DNA of 64,000 nucleotides from Candidatus Enterococcus huntleyi (GTDB taxonomy: Bacteria; Bacillota; Bacilli; Lactobacillales; Enterococcaceae). The translations under genes were made by a program, and so were the position numbers. Below the pieces are notes generated by a model. It saw nothing but the letters and a program-made list of their open reading frames with translations, made no database searches and had not been told where the DNA came from. The stretch is from the NCBI RefSeq assembly GCF_009933175.1, contig NZ_MAEJ01000010.1, positions 62,001-126,000 of the forward strand. The letters run 5' to 3'. Of the stretch, positions 33,632 to 42,299 are shown piece by piece. How positions within the stretch are numbered: the stretch's first letter is position 1; each line of letters begins with the position of its first letter.

Positions 33632-33676
33632 TGAACCGGTTCATTTTTATCATAGCATAATTTTTTCGTTTTGCAA
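33632..33676 (-). promoter_or_regulatory. LacI-controlled promoter of the EIIC-GH3-LacI operon
   Basis: On the minus strand -35 TTGCAA (33671-33676) and extended -10 TGCTATGAT (TATGAT at 33649-33654) are 16 bp apart. The perfect 12-bp palindrome TGAACCGGTTCA (33632-33643) covers the expected start of transcription. It is the likely operator for the LacI gene at the end of this operon. Confidence 0.85.
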
Positions 33677-34002
33677 CAACAAGTTGAATGCGGATACAAA
33701 TAACTGATTAGCTGACAGTCATTTTTCTACAAAAAATTGCTGAAAATGACCTCCCTTGACTCACGCGATCAAGCAAAAAATTGAGCGCTGTTTTTCGTTT
33801 TCGCTAATGGATTTTTTCTAAGGAAGACGCTACCCTCTTCTATTTTACGGCAGCTATTTTTCTTATTTTGTAAGAATTTTACTAGAGAATTTGACCCTAT
33901 TTAGCGGTTTTGTTTTGGGAAATTCTTTTTTCTTGCAATTTTTTTAATTTGGGTTTATTACAGAATTGTAGGAACGCAAAAACTAATTTGAAAGGATGAT
34001 TT
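33677..34002. other. Non-coding region before hsp20
   Basis: T-rich DNA with no credible gene. A weak hsp20 promoter candidate is TTGCAA (33933-33938) with TATTAC (33956-33961) at 17 bp. TTTGACC (33891-33897) resembles one half of a CtsR heat-shock operator, but the second half is degenerate, so I do not call a CtsR site. Confidence 0.4.
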
Positions 34003-34422
34003 ATGATGGCTAATGTTCCAAGTATTCGTGATATGTTTCCAGATTTTAGTGATGTGTTTAGTCCCAATTTCAGTGATTTTTTAGGTGTCGCAAGTGCTCC
34101 TAAAGTTGACTTGAAAGAATCGGACAAAGAGTATGAGTTAACAGCAGATATGCCGGGTTGCGATAAGGAAGATACGGTTGTCGAATATGCCAATGATACC
34201 TTGACGATTTCGGCCAAACATGAAAATAAAGTCGAAGAAAAAGAGGACGAAAAGAATTATCTGCGCAAAGAACGTAGCGTCGTGTCTTATAATCGTTCGT
34301 TCTATATGCCAAATGTTGACGAAGATAAAATCACCGGTAAATTTGAAAAAGGTGTCTTACATTTAACGTTGCCTAAATCAGAAAACCATAAGAAAGATGC
34401 GAAACGAATTGAATTGAAGTAA
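34003..34422 (+). CDS. hsp20: Small heat-shock protein, Hsp20/alpha-crystallin family
   Basis: A 139-residue cytoplasmic chaperone that holds unfolding proteins. The alpha-crystallin domain spans about 35-130: PKVDLKESDKEYELTADMPGCDKEDTVVEYANDTLTISAKHE, then YLRKERSVVSYNRSFYMPNVDEDKITGKFEKGVLHLTLPK, where GVLHLTLPK is the usual G-x-L signature region. A short N-terminal arm and a basic C-terminal tail with an IELK end are present. The start is ATG 34003 or the next ATG (34006) behind GAAAGGATG. It is a single-gene unit followed by a strong terminator. Confidence 0.93.
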   Translation: MMANVPSIRDMFPDFSDVFSPNFSDFLGVASAPKVDLKESDKEYELTADMPGCDKEDTVVEYANDTLTISAKHENKVEEKEDEKNYLRKERSVVSYNRSFYMPNVDEDKITGKFEKGVLHLTLPKSENHKKDAKRIELK

Positions 34423-34457
34423 GCTTCTGTGAAAGTGAAGCGTTTGAAGCGAAAAAT

Positions 34458-34497
34458 AGCCAAAACTTTATCTGTTCGATAAGGTTTTGGCTGTTTT
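34458..34497. terminator. Bidirectional terminator between hsp20 and pcp
   Basis: AGCCAAAACTTTATC (34458-34472) pairs with GATAAGGTTTTGGCT (34478-34492) with one G-T wobble and a 5-nt loop. GTTTTT follows on the plus strand, and an A run lies before it for the minus strand. Confidence 0.85.
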
Positions 34498-34517
34498 TGA
34501 TTTGTCTTACTTTTAGT

Positions 34518-35165
34518 CTAATGCGTGGTCCCTTCGATCGTTTTCACATCTTCTTTTCCATCAAATGTGACAATCGCTTCGATGGCTTTTTCTAAGGAAG
34601 CGATAATATCGGTTAAGCTCATAAATGGGCTGCTTGGTTTATCGACAACTTGCGAGGCGATAAAAGGCACATGGATGAAGCCACCTTTCATTTCGGGAAA
34701 TTCGTTAGCAATCATATATTGAACTTGATACATGATGTGGTTGCAGACAAAGGTTCCGGCAGAATTAGATAAGGCTGCTGGTAAGCCAGCTTCTTTAATC
34801 GCTTGAACCATGGCTTTGACAGGTAATTGAGTGAAGTAAGCTGCGGCACCGTCTATTTGAATCGGTTGGTCAATTGGCTGATTGCCTTCGTTATCGGCAA
34901 TTCTGGCATCATCGAGATTGATGGCAACCCGTTCAGGTGTCACAGTAAAACGTCCACCTGCTTGGCCAATACTTAAGACGACATCTGGATTGTGTGCTAA
35001 GATGGCCTTTTTTGTAACCTCAGCAGATTTATTGAAAACGGTCGGGATTTCTAGCTTAATAATTTCTGCGCCATTAATTGTTGTGGGCAAGCCTTTGACA
35101 GCTTCCAAGGCTGGATTAGTAGTCTCTCCTCCAAATGGATCAAAACCAGTAACTAAAATTTTGAT
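34518..35165 (-). CDS. pcp: Pyrrolidone-carboxylate peptidase (pyroglutamyl peptidase I)
   Basis: A cysteine peptidase of about 215 residues that removes N-terminal pyroglutamate. The family motifs are complete: [18 protein letters not shown] at the N-terminus, the catalytic glutamate in [13 protein letters not shown], the cysteine in [15 protein letters not shown] and the histidine in GGFIHVPF. The start is abnormal. Relatives begin MKILVTGF, but here the codon before KILVTGF is ATC (35165-35163), 7 bases after AAGAGGGG, and no ATG, GTG or TTG lies at a proper distance. The only upstream in-frame start, TTG 35246, lies inside the promoter (-35 TTGCGT 35258-35263, -10 TATAAT 35235-35240). So pcp either starts at ATC, is poorly translated, or has lost its start by mutation. 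Confidence 0.88.
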   Translation of the reverse strand: MKILVTGFDPFGGETTNPALEAVKGLPTTINGAEIIKLEIPTVFNKSAEVTKKAILAHNPDVVLSIGQAGGRFTVTPERVAINLDDARIADNEGNQPIDQPIQIDGAAAYFTQLPVKAMVQAIKEAGLPAALSNSAGTFVCNHIMYQVQYMIANEFPEMKGGFIHVPFIASQVVDKPSSPFMSLTDIIASLEKAIEAIVTFDGKEDVKTIEGTTH

Positions 35166-35234
35166 GATCGTTCCCCTCTTTTCTACGATGTTTGATGACT
35201 TTCCTATTCTAGAAACAAAGTCAATTATAGAGCC

Positions 35235-35263
35235 ATTATAGACCAATTGGCTAAGCTACGCAA
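35235..35263 (-). promoter_or_regulatory. pcp promoter
   Basis: On the minus strand TTGCGT (35258-35263) and TATAAT (35235-35240) are 17 bp apart. A second TATAAT follows 12 bp downstream. Both lie at or after the only standard in-frame start codon (TTG 35246), which therefore would not be on the transcript. Confidence 0.6.
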
Positions 35264-35379
35264 AAAGACCTGAAAGTAGCATTAACTACTTGAACTAATT
35301 GCCCCCTATTTTAAACGAGTTACATAAAAACTATTCGGATTTCATTTAACCTATTACCTAAAATAAACATGTGTAGAAT

Positions 35380-36768
35380 TTATTGAGGGATTGGTTTCTT
35401 TGCCTGTTTGCGATTGAGCTGAAGTCCTAAGAAAATCGTGATTATTGGGCAGAGTATCGGAAAAAAGGCATAGGGTAAGTAAGACAAGGCGCTGACTTTT
35501 AAGGTACCCATAATGAAGGTTCCGCTGACGCCCCAAGGAATAATCGAATTGACGGCTGCTCCAGCATCGGCCAAGGTTCGCGTGAGGTATTTGTTATCAA
35601 CTTTTAAGCGAGCAAAGGAAGATTTGAAGGTTTCGCCTGGCAAAATAATCGATAAATATTGCTCCCCTACCAAGACGTTAATCATCAGTGAGCTGAGCGC
35701 GGTTAGTCCGACAAGTTTTGCTGGACTATCGACATAATCCTTGCTCTTCTCGATTAAGTTTGCGATAATCTCAAATTTAATCAACAAACCGCCGACAGCT
35801 AAGGCCAAAATAATTAAAGCGGCCGAGTTTAACATACTCTCTATCCCACCCCGAGATAAAAGAACATCCATCCGTTTGTCCCCTGTTGTCGAGACGTAAC
35901 CACTCATTAATAGCGTGGAAATTTTTTGCAACGTTAAGGTTGGCTGGTGGATAAACGCCAACACTATAGCTATCGTTGAACCGACTAATAAGGTCGGAAT
36001 TGCGGGCACTTTTTTCCAAGCAAATAGGAATAAAATAGCGACTGGAATCAGTGTAATCGGTGAAATAAAGAAGCCATTGCGTAAAGTTGTAACCATCGTA
36101 TCAACCGATTTTAAATCAGTTACCCCAGATGAATGACCTAAGAAAATATAGCCAATCATTGAAACAATAAAGGCTGGCGCAACGGTCCACAGCATGTTTT
36201 TAATGTGCTCAAACAGCTCGACTTCCCCAATGCCGGCTGCAAGATTGGTGGTGTCTGAGAGCGGCGACAGATTATTCCCTAAAAAAGCACCGGAGATGAT
36301 CGCGCCCGTGGTCATGGCATTGTTGAAACCTAAAATATGACCAATTCCGAGAAAGGCGATGCCCATGGTCGAGATTGTGGTAAATGAGCTACCAACAGTG
36401 ATGCCAACTAGACTGCAGACGATAAAGACAGTCGGTAAAAAGAAATTAACTGAGATAATTTTAAAACCATAAACCATAATTGTTGGAATCGTGCCTGATA
36501 AAATCCAAGTGGCTACCAACACGCCAATCAGTAGGAAAATAATAATCGGAACAATGCCCGGTGTAATGCCCACCGTTATCCCATTATGAATCTCTTCCCA
36601 AGAGATACCCTTCCAGCGACCATAGAACAGTAATAACATGAAAACAAAGAGCAGCGGAATATGTGGGGATAATTTTTGACCAATAATTAAAAACCCTAAA
36701 ATGGCTAACAGCAACAGTAAAATAACTAAACTTTCAATAAATGAAAGAGTTGGTTTTTCTGATTTCAC
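35380..36768 (-). CDS. nhaC: Na+/H+ antiporter, NhaC family
   Basis: A 462-residue membrane antiporter with about eleven or twelve membrane segments. LSPLSDTTNLAAGIGEVELFEHIKNMLWT and VGSSFTTISTMGIAFLGIGHILGF are typical of the NhaC/ArsB-like ion transporter group. It is the last gene of the tyrosine-decarboxylation cluster, as in other enterococci and lactobacilli. There it probably helps ion or pH balance, though its direct role in tyramine production is not settled. The start codon is GTG at 36768 behind GGAGG. A terminator between tyrP and nhaC suggests that nhaC is partly transcribed on its own or by read-through. Confidence 0.9.
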   Translation of the reverse strand: MKSEKPTLSFIESLVILLLLLAILGFLIIGQKLSPHIPLLFVFMLLLFYGRWKGISWEEIHNGITVGITPGIVPIIIFLLIGVLVATWILSGTIPTIMVYGFKIISVNFFLPTVFIVCSLVGITVGSSFTTISTMGIAFLGIGHILGFNNAMTTGAIISGAFLGNNLSPLSDTTNLAAGIGEVELFEHIKNMLWTVAPAFIVSMIGYIFLGHSSGVTDLKSVDTMVTTLRNGFFISPITLIPVAILFLFAWKKVPAIPTLLVGSTIAIVLAFIHQPTLTLQKISTLLMSGYVSTTGDKRMDVLLSRGGIESMLNSAALIILALAVGGLLIKFEIIANLIEKSKDYVDSPAKLVGLTALSSLMINVLVGEQYLSIILPGETFKSSFARLKVDNKYLTRTLADAGAAVNSIIPWGVSGTFIMGTLKVSALSYLPYAFFPILCPIITIFLGLQLNRKQAKKPIPQ

Positions 36769-36783
36769 GATAAAAACCTCCTA

Positions 36784-36839
36784 TAAAAAAAACAGAAACT
36801 GAGTTAGCTCGCAAGACATCTGAAGCTTTCCCAGTTTCT
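36784..36839 (-). terminator. Terminator between tyrP and nhaC
   Basis: On the minus strand AGAAACTG (36832-36839 as its complement) pairs with CAGTTTCT (complement of 36794-36801), followed by G and eight T (36784-36792). It lies 40-95 bp after the tyrP stop. Confidence 0.75.
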
Positions 36840-36877
36840 TTAACAGCAATAATAATCATTAATAAAGTGAAGGGTTC

Positions 36878-38311
36878 TTAAGCTAACGTATCCTGCTTAT
36901 CTTCTTCTTTTTGAACCTCAGTTAACCAGTCATCGTGCTTAAAGTGATGAATAATCAAAGGAATCACAAACATAGCAATCGTAATCAAGCTGACCAACAC
37001 GGCATCAATGATTGAGGTTGTCCCAAGTGTCGCAAAGACGACTACGGCAATCCCAATAATTAACATAACAGAGACTGCGTAAGCTAAGCCGTTACCTGAT
37101 TTACCAATACGATATGGACGCAATGTATCTGGTTGAGACTTGCGGAGCTTGATAATGGCTACAGCGATTAAGATATAGACGATGCTGTAAATAATTGTGG
37201 TGGCATTTGTCAGCGTTAAGAAGACGGCATTGACATCATCCATGACGCCATATAATAACGCAAAGAGTGAAATGACGATGGTTTGTGTCAACACAACATT
37301 GCGAGAAACGCCGTATTTATTTTCGCGATGGAAACCGAATTTTGGCGGCAATAAACCATCACGAGCGACTTGAATAATCGTTTTAGAAGGCCCAGTAACC
37401 CAAGCAGATAGCTGCAAAAGAACGCCAATAAAGACCATAAAGCTAAAGATATTGCCGATAATTGAAGGTAAACCTAGAATATCGCAATAGATCAAGATTG
37501 GTTGCGTGATATTCGACAGCTCCATTTTATGATCAGGCACGACATTTGCGACAAACAGAGCATTAATCACATTTAATAACACTAAACCAATCAGTGAAAT
37601 GAAGACGCCTTTTGTATAATTTTTCGTAGCATCTTTCAAACGAGGGATATAGACCGACGACATCTCGATGCCGACAAAGATAAAGGTAATCCCGGCTAAA
37701 TATTTGAAAGAATCCATATTTTCAAGATTTGGCATGACTTTTGACCAAGAAAATGTTCCTAAATAGTCTGTGGTAACGAGGCCGACTTTAAAGAATGAAA
37801 GCAAGCCCAAAATCACCATTACCAACACGGGAATATAGACGCCCAGCCAAACGCCGATGTTGCCACCGACTTTTGCCATATCAAATTTTAGATTGAGAAT
37901 CGTGATGATCCAATAAATGACCAAAATACAGCCGAGAACGAACCAGTGATTATTGCCAAGTTCGACATTGCCGAAGGTATTTCCTAATAGTGGGCCCAAA
38001 GTTGAAGCGACCATCACCATACCAGGAAACATTTGAACCCAAAGTAGCCAAGCGACAACAAAGCCCCACTTGCTACCTAACGCAGTTTTGACCCATAATT
38101 GTGGTCCACCTTCTTGAGGTAACATGGTAGACAATTCACCAGAAATTAAGGCGATTGGTCCCGCAAAAAAGATCACAGCGAAGATTGTATAGGAAATTAA
38201 CGTCCAGCCGACAGCGGCTAGTGTTGGGATACTTCGAACCGTGGCACACAGCGCCATTGTCAGTCCGATGAAGGTCCCTAATTCTATTTTTTTAACTTGT
38301 TTTTTATCCAA
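36878..38311 (-). CDS. tyrP: Tyrosine/tyramine antiporter (APC family)
   Basis: A 477-residue amino-acid/amine exchanger of the APC superfamily (glutamate:GABA antiporter-like group), twelve predicted membrane segments. It begins KIELGTFIGLTMALCATVRSIPTLAAVGWTLISY and has the usual GPIALISGELSTMLPQEGGPQLWVKTALG loop. In the tyrosine pathway it imports tyrosine and exports tyramine, which generates a proton motive force because the decarboxylation consumes a proton. It follows tdcA after a 204-nt structured spacer and has a TTG start at 38311 with AAGGAGTG upstream. The assignment rests on the family plus the conserved gene order tyrS-tdcA-tyrP-nhaC. Confidence 0.93.
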   Translation of the reverse strand: MDKKQVKKIELGTFIGLTMALCATVRSIPTLAAVGWTLISYTIFAVIFFAGPIALISGELSTMLPQEGGPQLWVKTALGSKWGFVVAWLLWVQMFPGMVMVASTLGPLLGNTFGNVELGNNHWFVLGCILVIYWIITILNLKFDMAKVGGNIGVWLGVYIPVLVMVILGLLSFFKVGLVTTDYLGTFSWSKVMPNLENMDSFKYLAGITFIFVGIEMSSVYIPRLKDATKNYTKGVFISLIGLVLLNVINALFVANVVPDHKMELSNITQPILIYCDILGLPSIIGNIFSFMVFIGVLLQLSAWVTGPSKTIIQVARDGLLPPKFGFHRENKYGVSRNVVLTQTIVISLFALLYGVMDDVNAVFLTLTNATTIIYSIVYILIAVAIIKLRKSQPDTLRPYRIGKSGNGLAYAVSVMLIIGIAVVVFATLGTTSIIDAVLVSLITIAMFVIPLIIHHFKHDDWLTEVQKEEDKQDTLA

Positions 38312-38515
38312 TTTTTACACTCCTTATCAAAACGCTAGATAAAGAGGCATGGACGCGCAGTGCATGAGTTGGCAAAGGGCAGACCATGCCTTTTACCTGA
38401 AAGACGAGAAAGGTTGTACCAGAAGCTACTTCTGGCGCACCGTTTATCTAAAGAGTACGGCTATGATAAGATTCTGGCAGAGCCCTTTCCAGTCGTTAAC
38501 TTCCAGTTTTGTTAA
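38312..38515 (-). other. Structured 204-nt spacer between tdcA and tyrP
   Basis: On the minus (transcribed) strand this spacer is more GC-rich than its surroundings and has several stems. CCAGAAG/CTTCTGG with a 3-nt loop lies at 38419-38435. GGCATGG/CCATGCC closes about 38350-38395. AGATAAA (38337-38343) can pair with TTTATCT (38442-38448) around both. No T run marks it as a full terminator and no gene is credible. It could tune tyrP expression or act as an RNA-processing site. Confidence 0.5.
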
Positions 38516-40381
38516 TTATTTACTGACGTTATAGATTTGTTCTAACTTTTCTTGTAACGCAGCAACAATTTTAGGAGCGTATACGTCGAATTCTTCTTTT
38601 TTGTTCATGTAAGGGGTCATTACAGCAGCCCGTAAGACAGTGACTTTCCCTGCACGAGCCCATTCTTCGTTGCTAAATCCAAGATTGTTGACAAATTGTA
38701 ATGGACTATTGCCATAATCTGGAATTGCAAAATCGGTGTGAGAGGTAATGAATTCATTGTTGTAGATGTTCCCTTTCACGTAAGAAGCATGGTCATAGAC
38801 GTCATGGTTCAACTTGTTCATAGCAACCAAATCGTCGTTGCCTTTTTCTTTAAAGACATAATCCACCATATTAAAGTCTGGGTGCGTTAAGGTATGCACT
38901 TCGATTTCTTTGTCCCCCACGGTAAATGATAAATCATTCAAGAAGTGGTAGAAATTGTGTGAGCCTTCGATTGAGGCACCGATTAATTTTCCGTACCCTG
39001 CGACATTTAAAGGCAATACATGGTGAGCCGCCCAGACAGAGGCAGCTGTTGCGCCCGCTTTTGAGCCTTCCAAAATGTAAGCTCCTAATAACGCTGGAAT
39101 ATCTGCGCCTTTTTCAAAAACGTAGGTTGCAAAGTAAGAAATCACGTCGCGCATACGGATATCTTGTATCACAATTCCGCCGGCAGAATAAGGAATGTAG
39201 CCCATTTTATGTGGGTCAATCGTGACAGACTCTGCACGTTCAATTGCTTTATAAGCTTCATAAACATCTCGTGAGATGTGTTCTTTTTGTTCAGTGAAGA
39301 CACCATACTCAGCGTGTACTTCTTGTAATTTTTCATAAGGAATGAACTGATTGTCTTCGTCTAGGAAGATTGCTCGGCCATAGCCACCATACGCTGCATC
39401 CACATGCACGTAGTAATAGATACCATCAGCTGCTAGTTCATCGCGAAGGTCAATAATTTTATCAATACTGTCGATTGCGCCCTCTTCTGTGGAACCAACC
39501 ACGCCGACTACGCCTAAAATAGGTGTCTTTTCAGCTGCTAATTGACGGACAATTTTTTCTAATTCGTTGATGTCCATCCGATAATTATGGTCCACCGGTA
39601 CAGGAATCACTTGATCCAAACCAATCCCAATAATATCGGCTGCTTTTAGCCAAGAGTAATGTTTGGTTTGTGGCACTAACCATTTACCCAATTCTTGCAG
39701 ATGTTTTCCGCTACGTGCAGAGTGAGCTTTGATTTCATCGATGTCATCTTCTGCATCTGTCAACAAGTCCATAATTTCTTTAGTTGACATGTTTAATAAG
39801 GCCCAATCAGATTTACCTGCAACTAGCTCAGGTTTAACTTCTTTAATGGCAAATGGCAATGATTTAATATTGCGGGCATACCATAATCCTTCTAAGTTAG
39901 CTAAAGAACCGTCAGCGACAATATGTCCCCAACCGTCTTGGTAGCTCATCAATTGAGCAAATTCGTGGCCGACTTCTTCTTCCATCTGAGAAGTTGCTGG
40001 AGAAGATTCATAGGCTACGTTGTTTCCATTCCATAGCATCGCAAAGTTATACGCTAATAGAGAAGGCATTAGCGTTTCGGCATTCATGTGGCCCCAATAT
40101 CTACCCGCTGTATGCCATGGAACTGAATGTGTACGCATCCGAGAAGAAATTTCATTCAGAACATCTTTCATGTGATTGACTGTATTTCTGTAACTTTCTG
40201 ATGTTCGCTCTTGAGAAGAGATGACTGGCATATCTTGTGGCATATAATTTTGACGCCAACCAAGATGTTCATCTACTAGATCAACTAACAAATCCTTGTA
40301 TAATTGACCGTTCTCTGCTTTGTCCCCTATAAACAAAGCATTCAAGTTCATTTCGCCTTTTGGCATTTTTTCGTTATTCAT
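38516..40381 (-). CDS. tdcA: Tyrosine decarboxylase
   Basis: A 621-residue PLP-dependent group II decarboxylase that turns tyrosine (and often phenylalanine) into tyramine plus CO2. The PLP lysine is K392 in [17 protein letters not shown], the position known for enterococcal and Lactobacillus brevis enzymes. The substrate and cofactor region [14 protein letters not shown] and the N-terminal [20 protein letters not shown] are intact, and the length is exactly that of the family. It is cytoplasmic and protects against acid. ATG 40381 follows AAGGAGG. A terminator after tyrS separates it from that gene, so it has its own promoter in 40382-40525; I cannot fix its position with confidence. Confidence 0.96.
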   Translation of the reverse strand: MNNEKMPKGEMNLNALFIGDKAENGQLYKDLLVDLVDEHLGWRQNYMPQDMPVISSQERTSESYRNTVNHMKDVLNEISSRMRTHSVPWHTAGRYWGHMNAETLMPSLLAYNFAMLWNGNNVAYESSPATSQMEEEVGHEFAQLMSYQDGWGHIVADGSLANLEGLWYARNIKSLPFAIKEVKPELVAGKSDWALLNMSTKEIMDLLTDAEDDIDEIKAHSARSGKHLQELGKWLVPQTKHYSWLKAADIIGIGLDQVIPVPVDHNYRMDINELEKIVRQLAAEKTPILGVVGVVGSTEEGAIDSIDKIIDLRDELAADGIYYYVHVDAAYGGYGRAIFLDEDNQFIPYEKLQEVHAEYGVFTEQKEHISRDVYEAYKAIERAESVTIDPHKMGYIPYSAGGIVIQDIRMRDVISYFATYVFEKGADIPALLGAYILEGSKAGATAASVWAAHHVLPLNVAGYGKLIGASIEGSHNFYHFLNDLSFTVGDKEIEVHTLTHPDFNMVDYVFKEKGNDDLVAMNKLNHDVYDHASYVKGNIYNNEFITSHTDFAIPDYGNSPLQFVNNLGFSNEEWARAGKVTVLRAAVMTPYMNKKEEFDVYAPKIVAALQEKLEQIYNVSK

Positions 40382-40527
40382 ACGAAAAATTCCTCCTTAC
40401 AAATTTTTGTTGATTTAGATTTTGCTCTCAAAACGTACACCTAAAAAAACATTCTGTAAAGGGTTATAGATAACAAGCCTGCTCATTCTCTTCTCATTTT
40501 CTCATTTTATAACGTGCGTCTTATCAT

Positions 40528-40568
40528 AAAAAAAGAAGAGGAAACCTGTAAAGACAGATTTCCTCTTT
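40528..40568 (-). terminator. Terminator of tyrS
   Basis: AGAGGAAA (40537-40544) pairs with TTTCCTCT (40559-40566). The A run at 40528-40534 gives the T tail on the minus strand. Another perfect stem, AATAATCTCA/TGAGATTATT (40629-40638 with 40652-40661), lies just after the tyrS stop codon. Confidence 0.7.
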
Positions 40569-40668
40569 CCTATCACATTAACGGTTCACGTAGCCCCCAG
40601 AAGGAGAAGTGAATTTTAACTAGGCTCAAATAATCTCAAGTCTTCTCTTCATGAGATTATTAGAAACT

Positions 40669-41925
40669 TTATTTCACTACTTTTGCCAAAAAGTATTTTT
40701 TCTTCCCTTTTCGTACAACAACGAATTTTCCATCGAATTGTTGTGACGGATCGATTGCAAAATCTAAATCGGTGATACGATCACCGTTAATGCTAATAGC
40801 TCCATTGCTTACATCTTCGCGGGCTTGACGTTTTGATGGCTCGATTTTTGTATCCACTAACCACTCAACAATGTTCTTCGTTTCAGCAGAAACTTCGACT
40901 GTTGGCATGTGTTCAAACCCTTGCTCAATCTCTTCTATCGTTAACTCTTTGATGTTGCCTGAGAATAGTGCTTCCGTAATTTTTTGGGCTTCTCTTAACG
41001 CTTCTTCGCTATGAACAAACGTTGTCACTTCTTCCGCTAAACGGCGTTGTGCTTCACGTTTACCAGGATCTGTTTCGACTTTTTTAGCTAAAGCATCGAT
41101 TTCTTCTTTATCTAAGAACGTGAAGAATTTAAGGTATCTAACTACATCACGGTCATCTTGGTTTAACCAGAATTGGTAGAATTCGAATGGTGATGTTTTG
41201 TTTGGATCCAACCAAATTGCGCCACCAGCTGTTTTCCCAAATTTAGTTCCATCCGCTTTAAGCATTAATGGAATTGTTAGTCCGAAGGCTTTTGCTTCAG
41301 CGCCCTCTTTTTTACGAATTAAGTCTAATCCAGCAGTAATGTTGCCCCACTGATCCGCGCCACCAATTTGTAATTGCACGTTATGATCTTTGTACAATTG
41401 CAAGAAGTCAACGGATTGTAAGATTTGGTAAGTAAACTCTGTAAATGAAATACCCACGTCTAAACGGCTCGCCACAATATCTTTTGCTAACATCGTATTG
41501 ACGTTAAAGTTTTTACCGAAATCTCTTAAGAAATCTAGTAATGACAGCTGTGACAACCAGTCGTAGTTGTTCACCATGGTAACATTGGCGTCTTTACCGA
41601 ATAGTTTTTTCATTTGGTTAGAAAGGCTGTCGACGTTGTGCTGAACAGTCTCCATTGTTTGTAAAACACGTTCTGTTGTACGACCACTTGGATCGCCGAT
41701 TGTTCCAGTTCCGCCACCAATCAAAATGTAAGGATGGTGCCCTGCTAATTGAAATCTCTTCATCATCATGAAAGGAATTAAGTGGCCAATGTGCATACTA
41801 TCGCCTGTTGGATCAACGCCACAATAGAGTGAAATACTTGTGCTTTCTGTCAGTTCACGAAGACCCTCTTCGTTTGTTTGTTGGTTGATGGCATCGCGCC
41901 ATGTTAACTCATCAATAATGTTCAT
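40669..41925 (-). CDS. tyrS: Tyrosyl-tRNA synthetase
   Basis: A 418-residue class I aminoacyl-tRNA synthetase of the bacterial TyrRS type. It has the HIGH signature in DPTGDSMHIGHLIPF, the tyrosine-binding IGGADQWGNITAG, the KMSKS counterpart KFGKT and a C-terminal S4 RNA-binding domain (SKRQAREDVSNGAISINGDRI). It is the cluster-linked copy found upstream of tdcA in amine-producing enterococci. There it is thought to serve as a sensor of tyrosine supply more than as the housekeeping enzyme, which is likely encoded elsewhere. It is preceded by a T-box leader and followed by a terminator. The start ATG 41925 has GGAGGGTG. Confidence 0.95.
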   Translation of the reverse strand: MNIIDELTWRDAINQQTNEEGLRELTESTSISLYCGVDPTGDSMHIGHLIPFMMMKRFQLAGHHPYILIGGGTGTIGDPSGRTTERVLQTMETVQHNVDSLSNQMKKLFGKDANVTMVNNYDWLSQLSLLDFLRDFGKNFNVNTMLAKDIVASRLDVGISFTEFTYQILQSVDFLQLYKDHNVQLQIGGADQWGNITAGLDLIRKKEGAEAKAFGLTIPLMLKADGTKFGKTAGGAIWLDPNKTSPFEFYQFWLNQDDRDVVRYLKFFTFLDKEEIDALAKKVETDPGKREAQRRLAEEVTTFVHSEEALREAQKITEALFSGNIKELTIEEIEQGFEHMPTVEVSAETKNIVEWLVDTKIEPSKRQAREDVSNGAISINGDRITDLDFAIDPSQQFDGKFVVVRKGKKKYFLAKVVK

Positions 41926-42009
41926 GTACTCACCCTCCGGTTATTTTTTATTGAAAGCTTGTTGATGGTGAATCAACAAAGCTCTTACACGTATTTTAGG
42001 ATGGAAAAT

Positions 42010-42262
42010 AAAAAAAGTCCCTAAGTCGTTAGACTTAGGGACGATAATTATCGTGGTACCACCCAAATTTGTCTACAGAATAGCTAGACGCTGCTTCTAT
42101 AAACCTCGAAACGAGTATCGCCGTTACACGTGCCTTAAAGGCAAAAGCTCCAGAATGTAATTCGATCCATAACTTGTACTAGTTCACACCACCACTAGCT
42201 CTCTTAGACAGAGGTCATTTCTCTACTGCTTTTCTTTCATTGCTTTGTTATTAACTTACCCG
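42010..42262 (-). ncRNA. T-box riboswitch leader of tyrS
   Basis: On the minus strand the leader carries the T-box sequence GGTGGTACCACG (complement of 42052-42063). A terminator follows: GTCCCTAAGTC / GACTTAGGGAC (42017-42042) plus a T run at 42011-42016. Upstream lies a long stem-I region of about 190 nt. A TAC triplet in the sequence AACTAGTACAAG (complement of 42176-42178) is a good candidate for the tyrosine specifier codon, though I could not fold the leader to prove it. Uncharged tRNA-Tyr would pair with the T-box and allow read-through into tyrS. Confidence 0.92.
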
Positions 42263-42263
42263 T

Positions 42264-42292
42264 AGCATAGTACGTTTCTATTTCTTTGTCAA
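42264..42292 (-). promoter_or_regulatory. tyrS promoter
   Basis: On the minus strand TTGACA (complement of 42287-42292) and TATGCT (complement of 42264-42269) are exactly 17 bp apart, just before the T-box leader. Confidence 0.85.
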
Positions 42293-42299
42293 CCATAAA

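Noticed and set aside
33888-33905. CtsR operator before hsp20
   Set aside because: Only one TTTGACC half-site is present and the second half is too degenerate.
38349-38534. A 61-codon plus-strand frame between tyrP and tdcA
   Set aside because: Antisense to a structured leader, no ribosome site, Trp/Ser-rich random composition.
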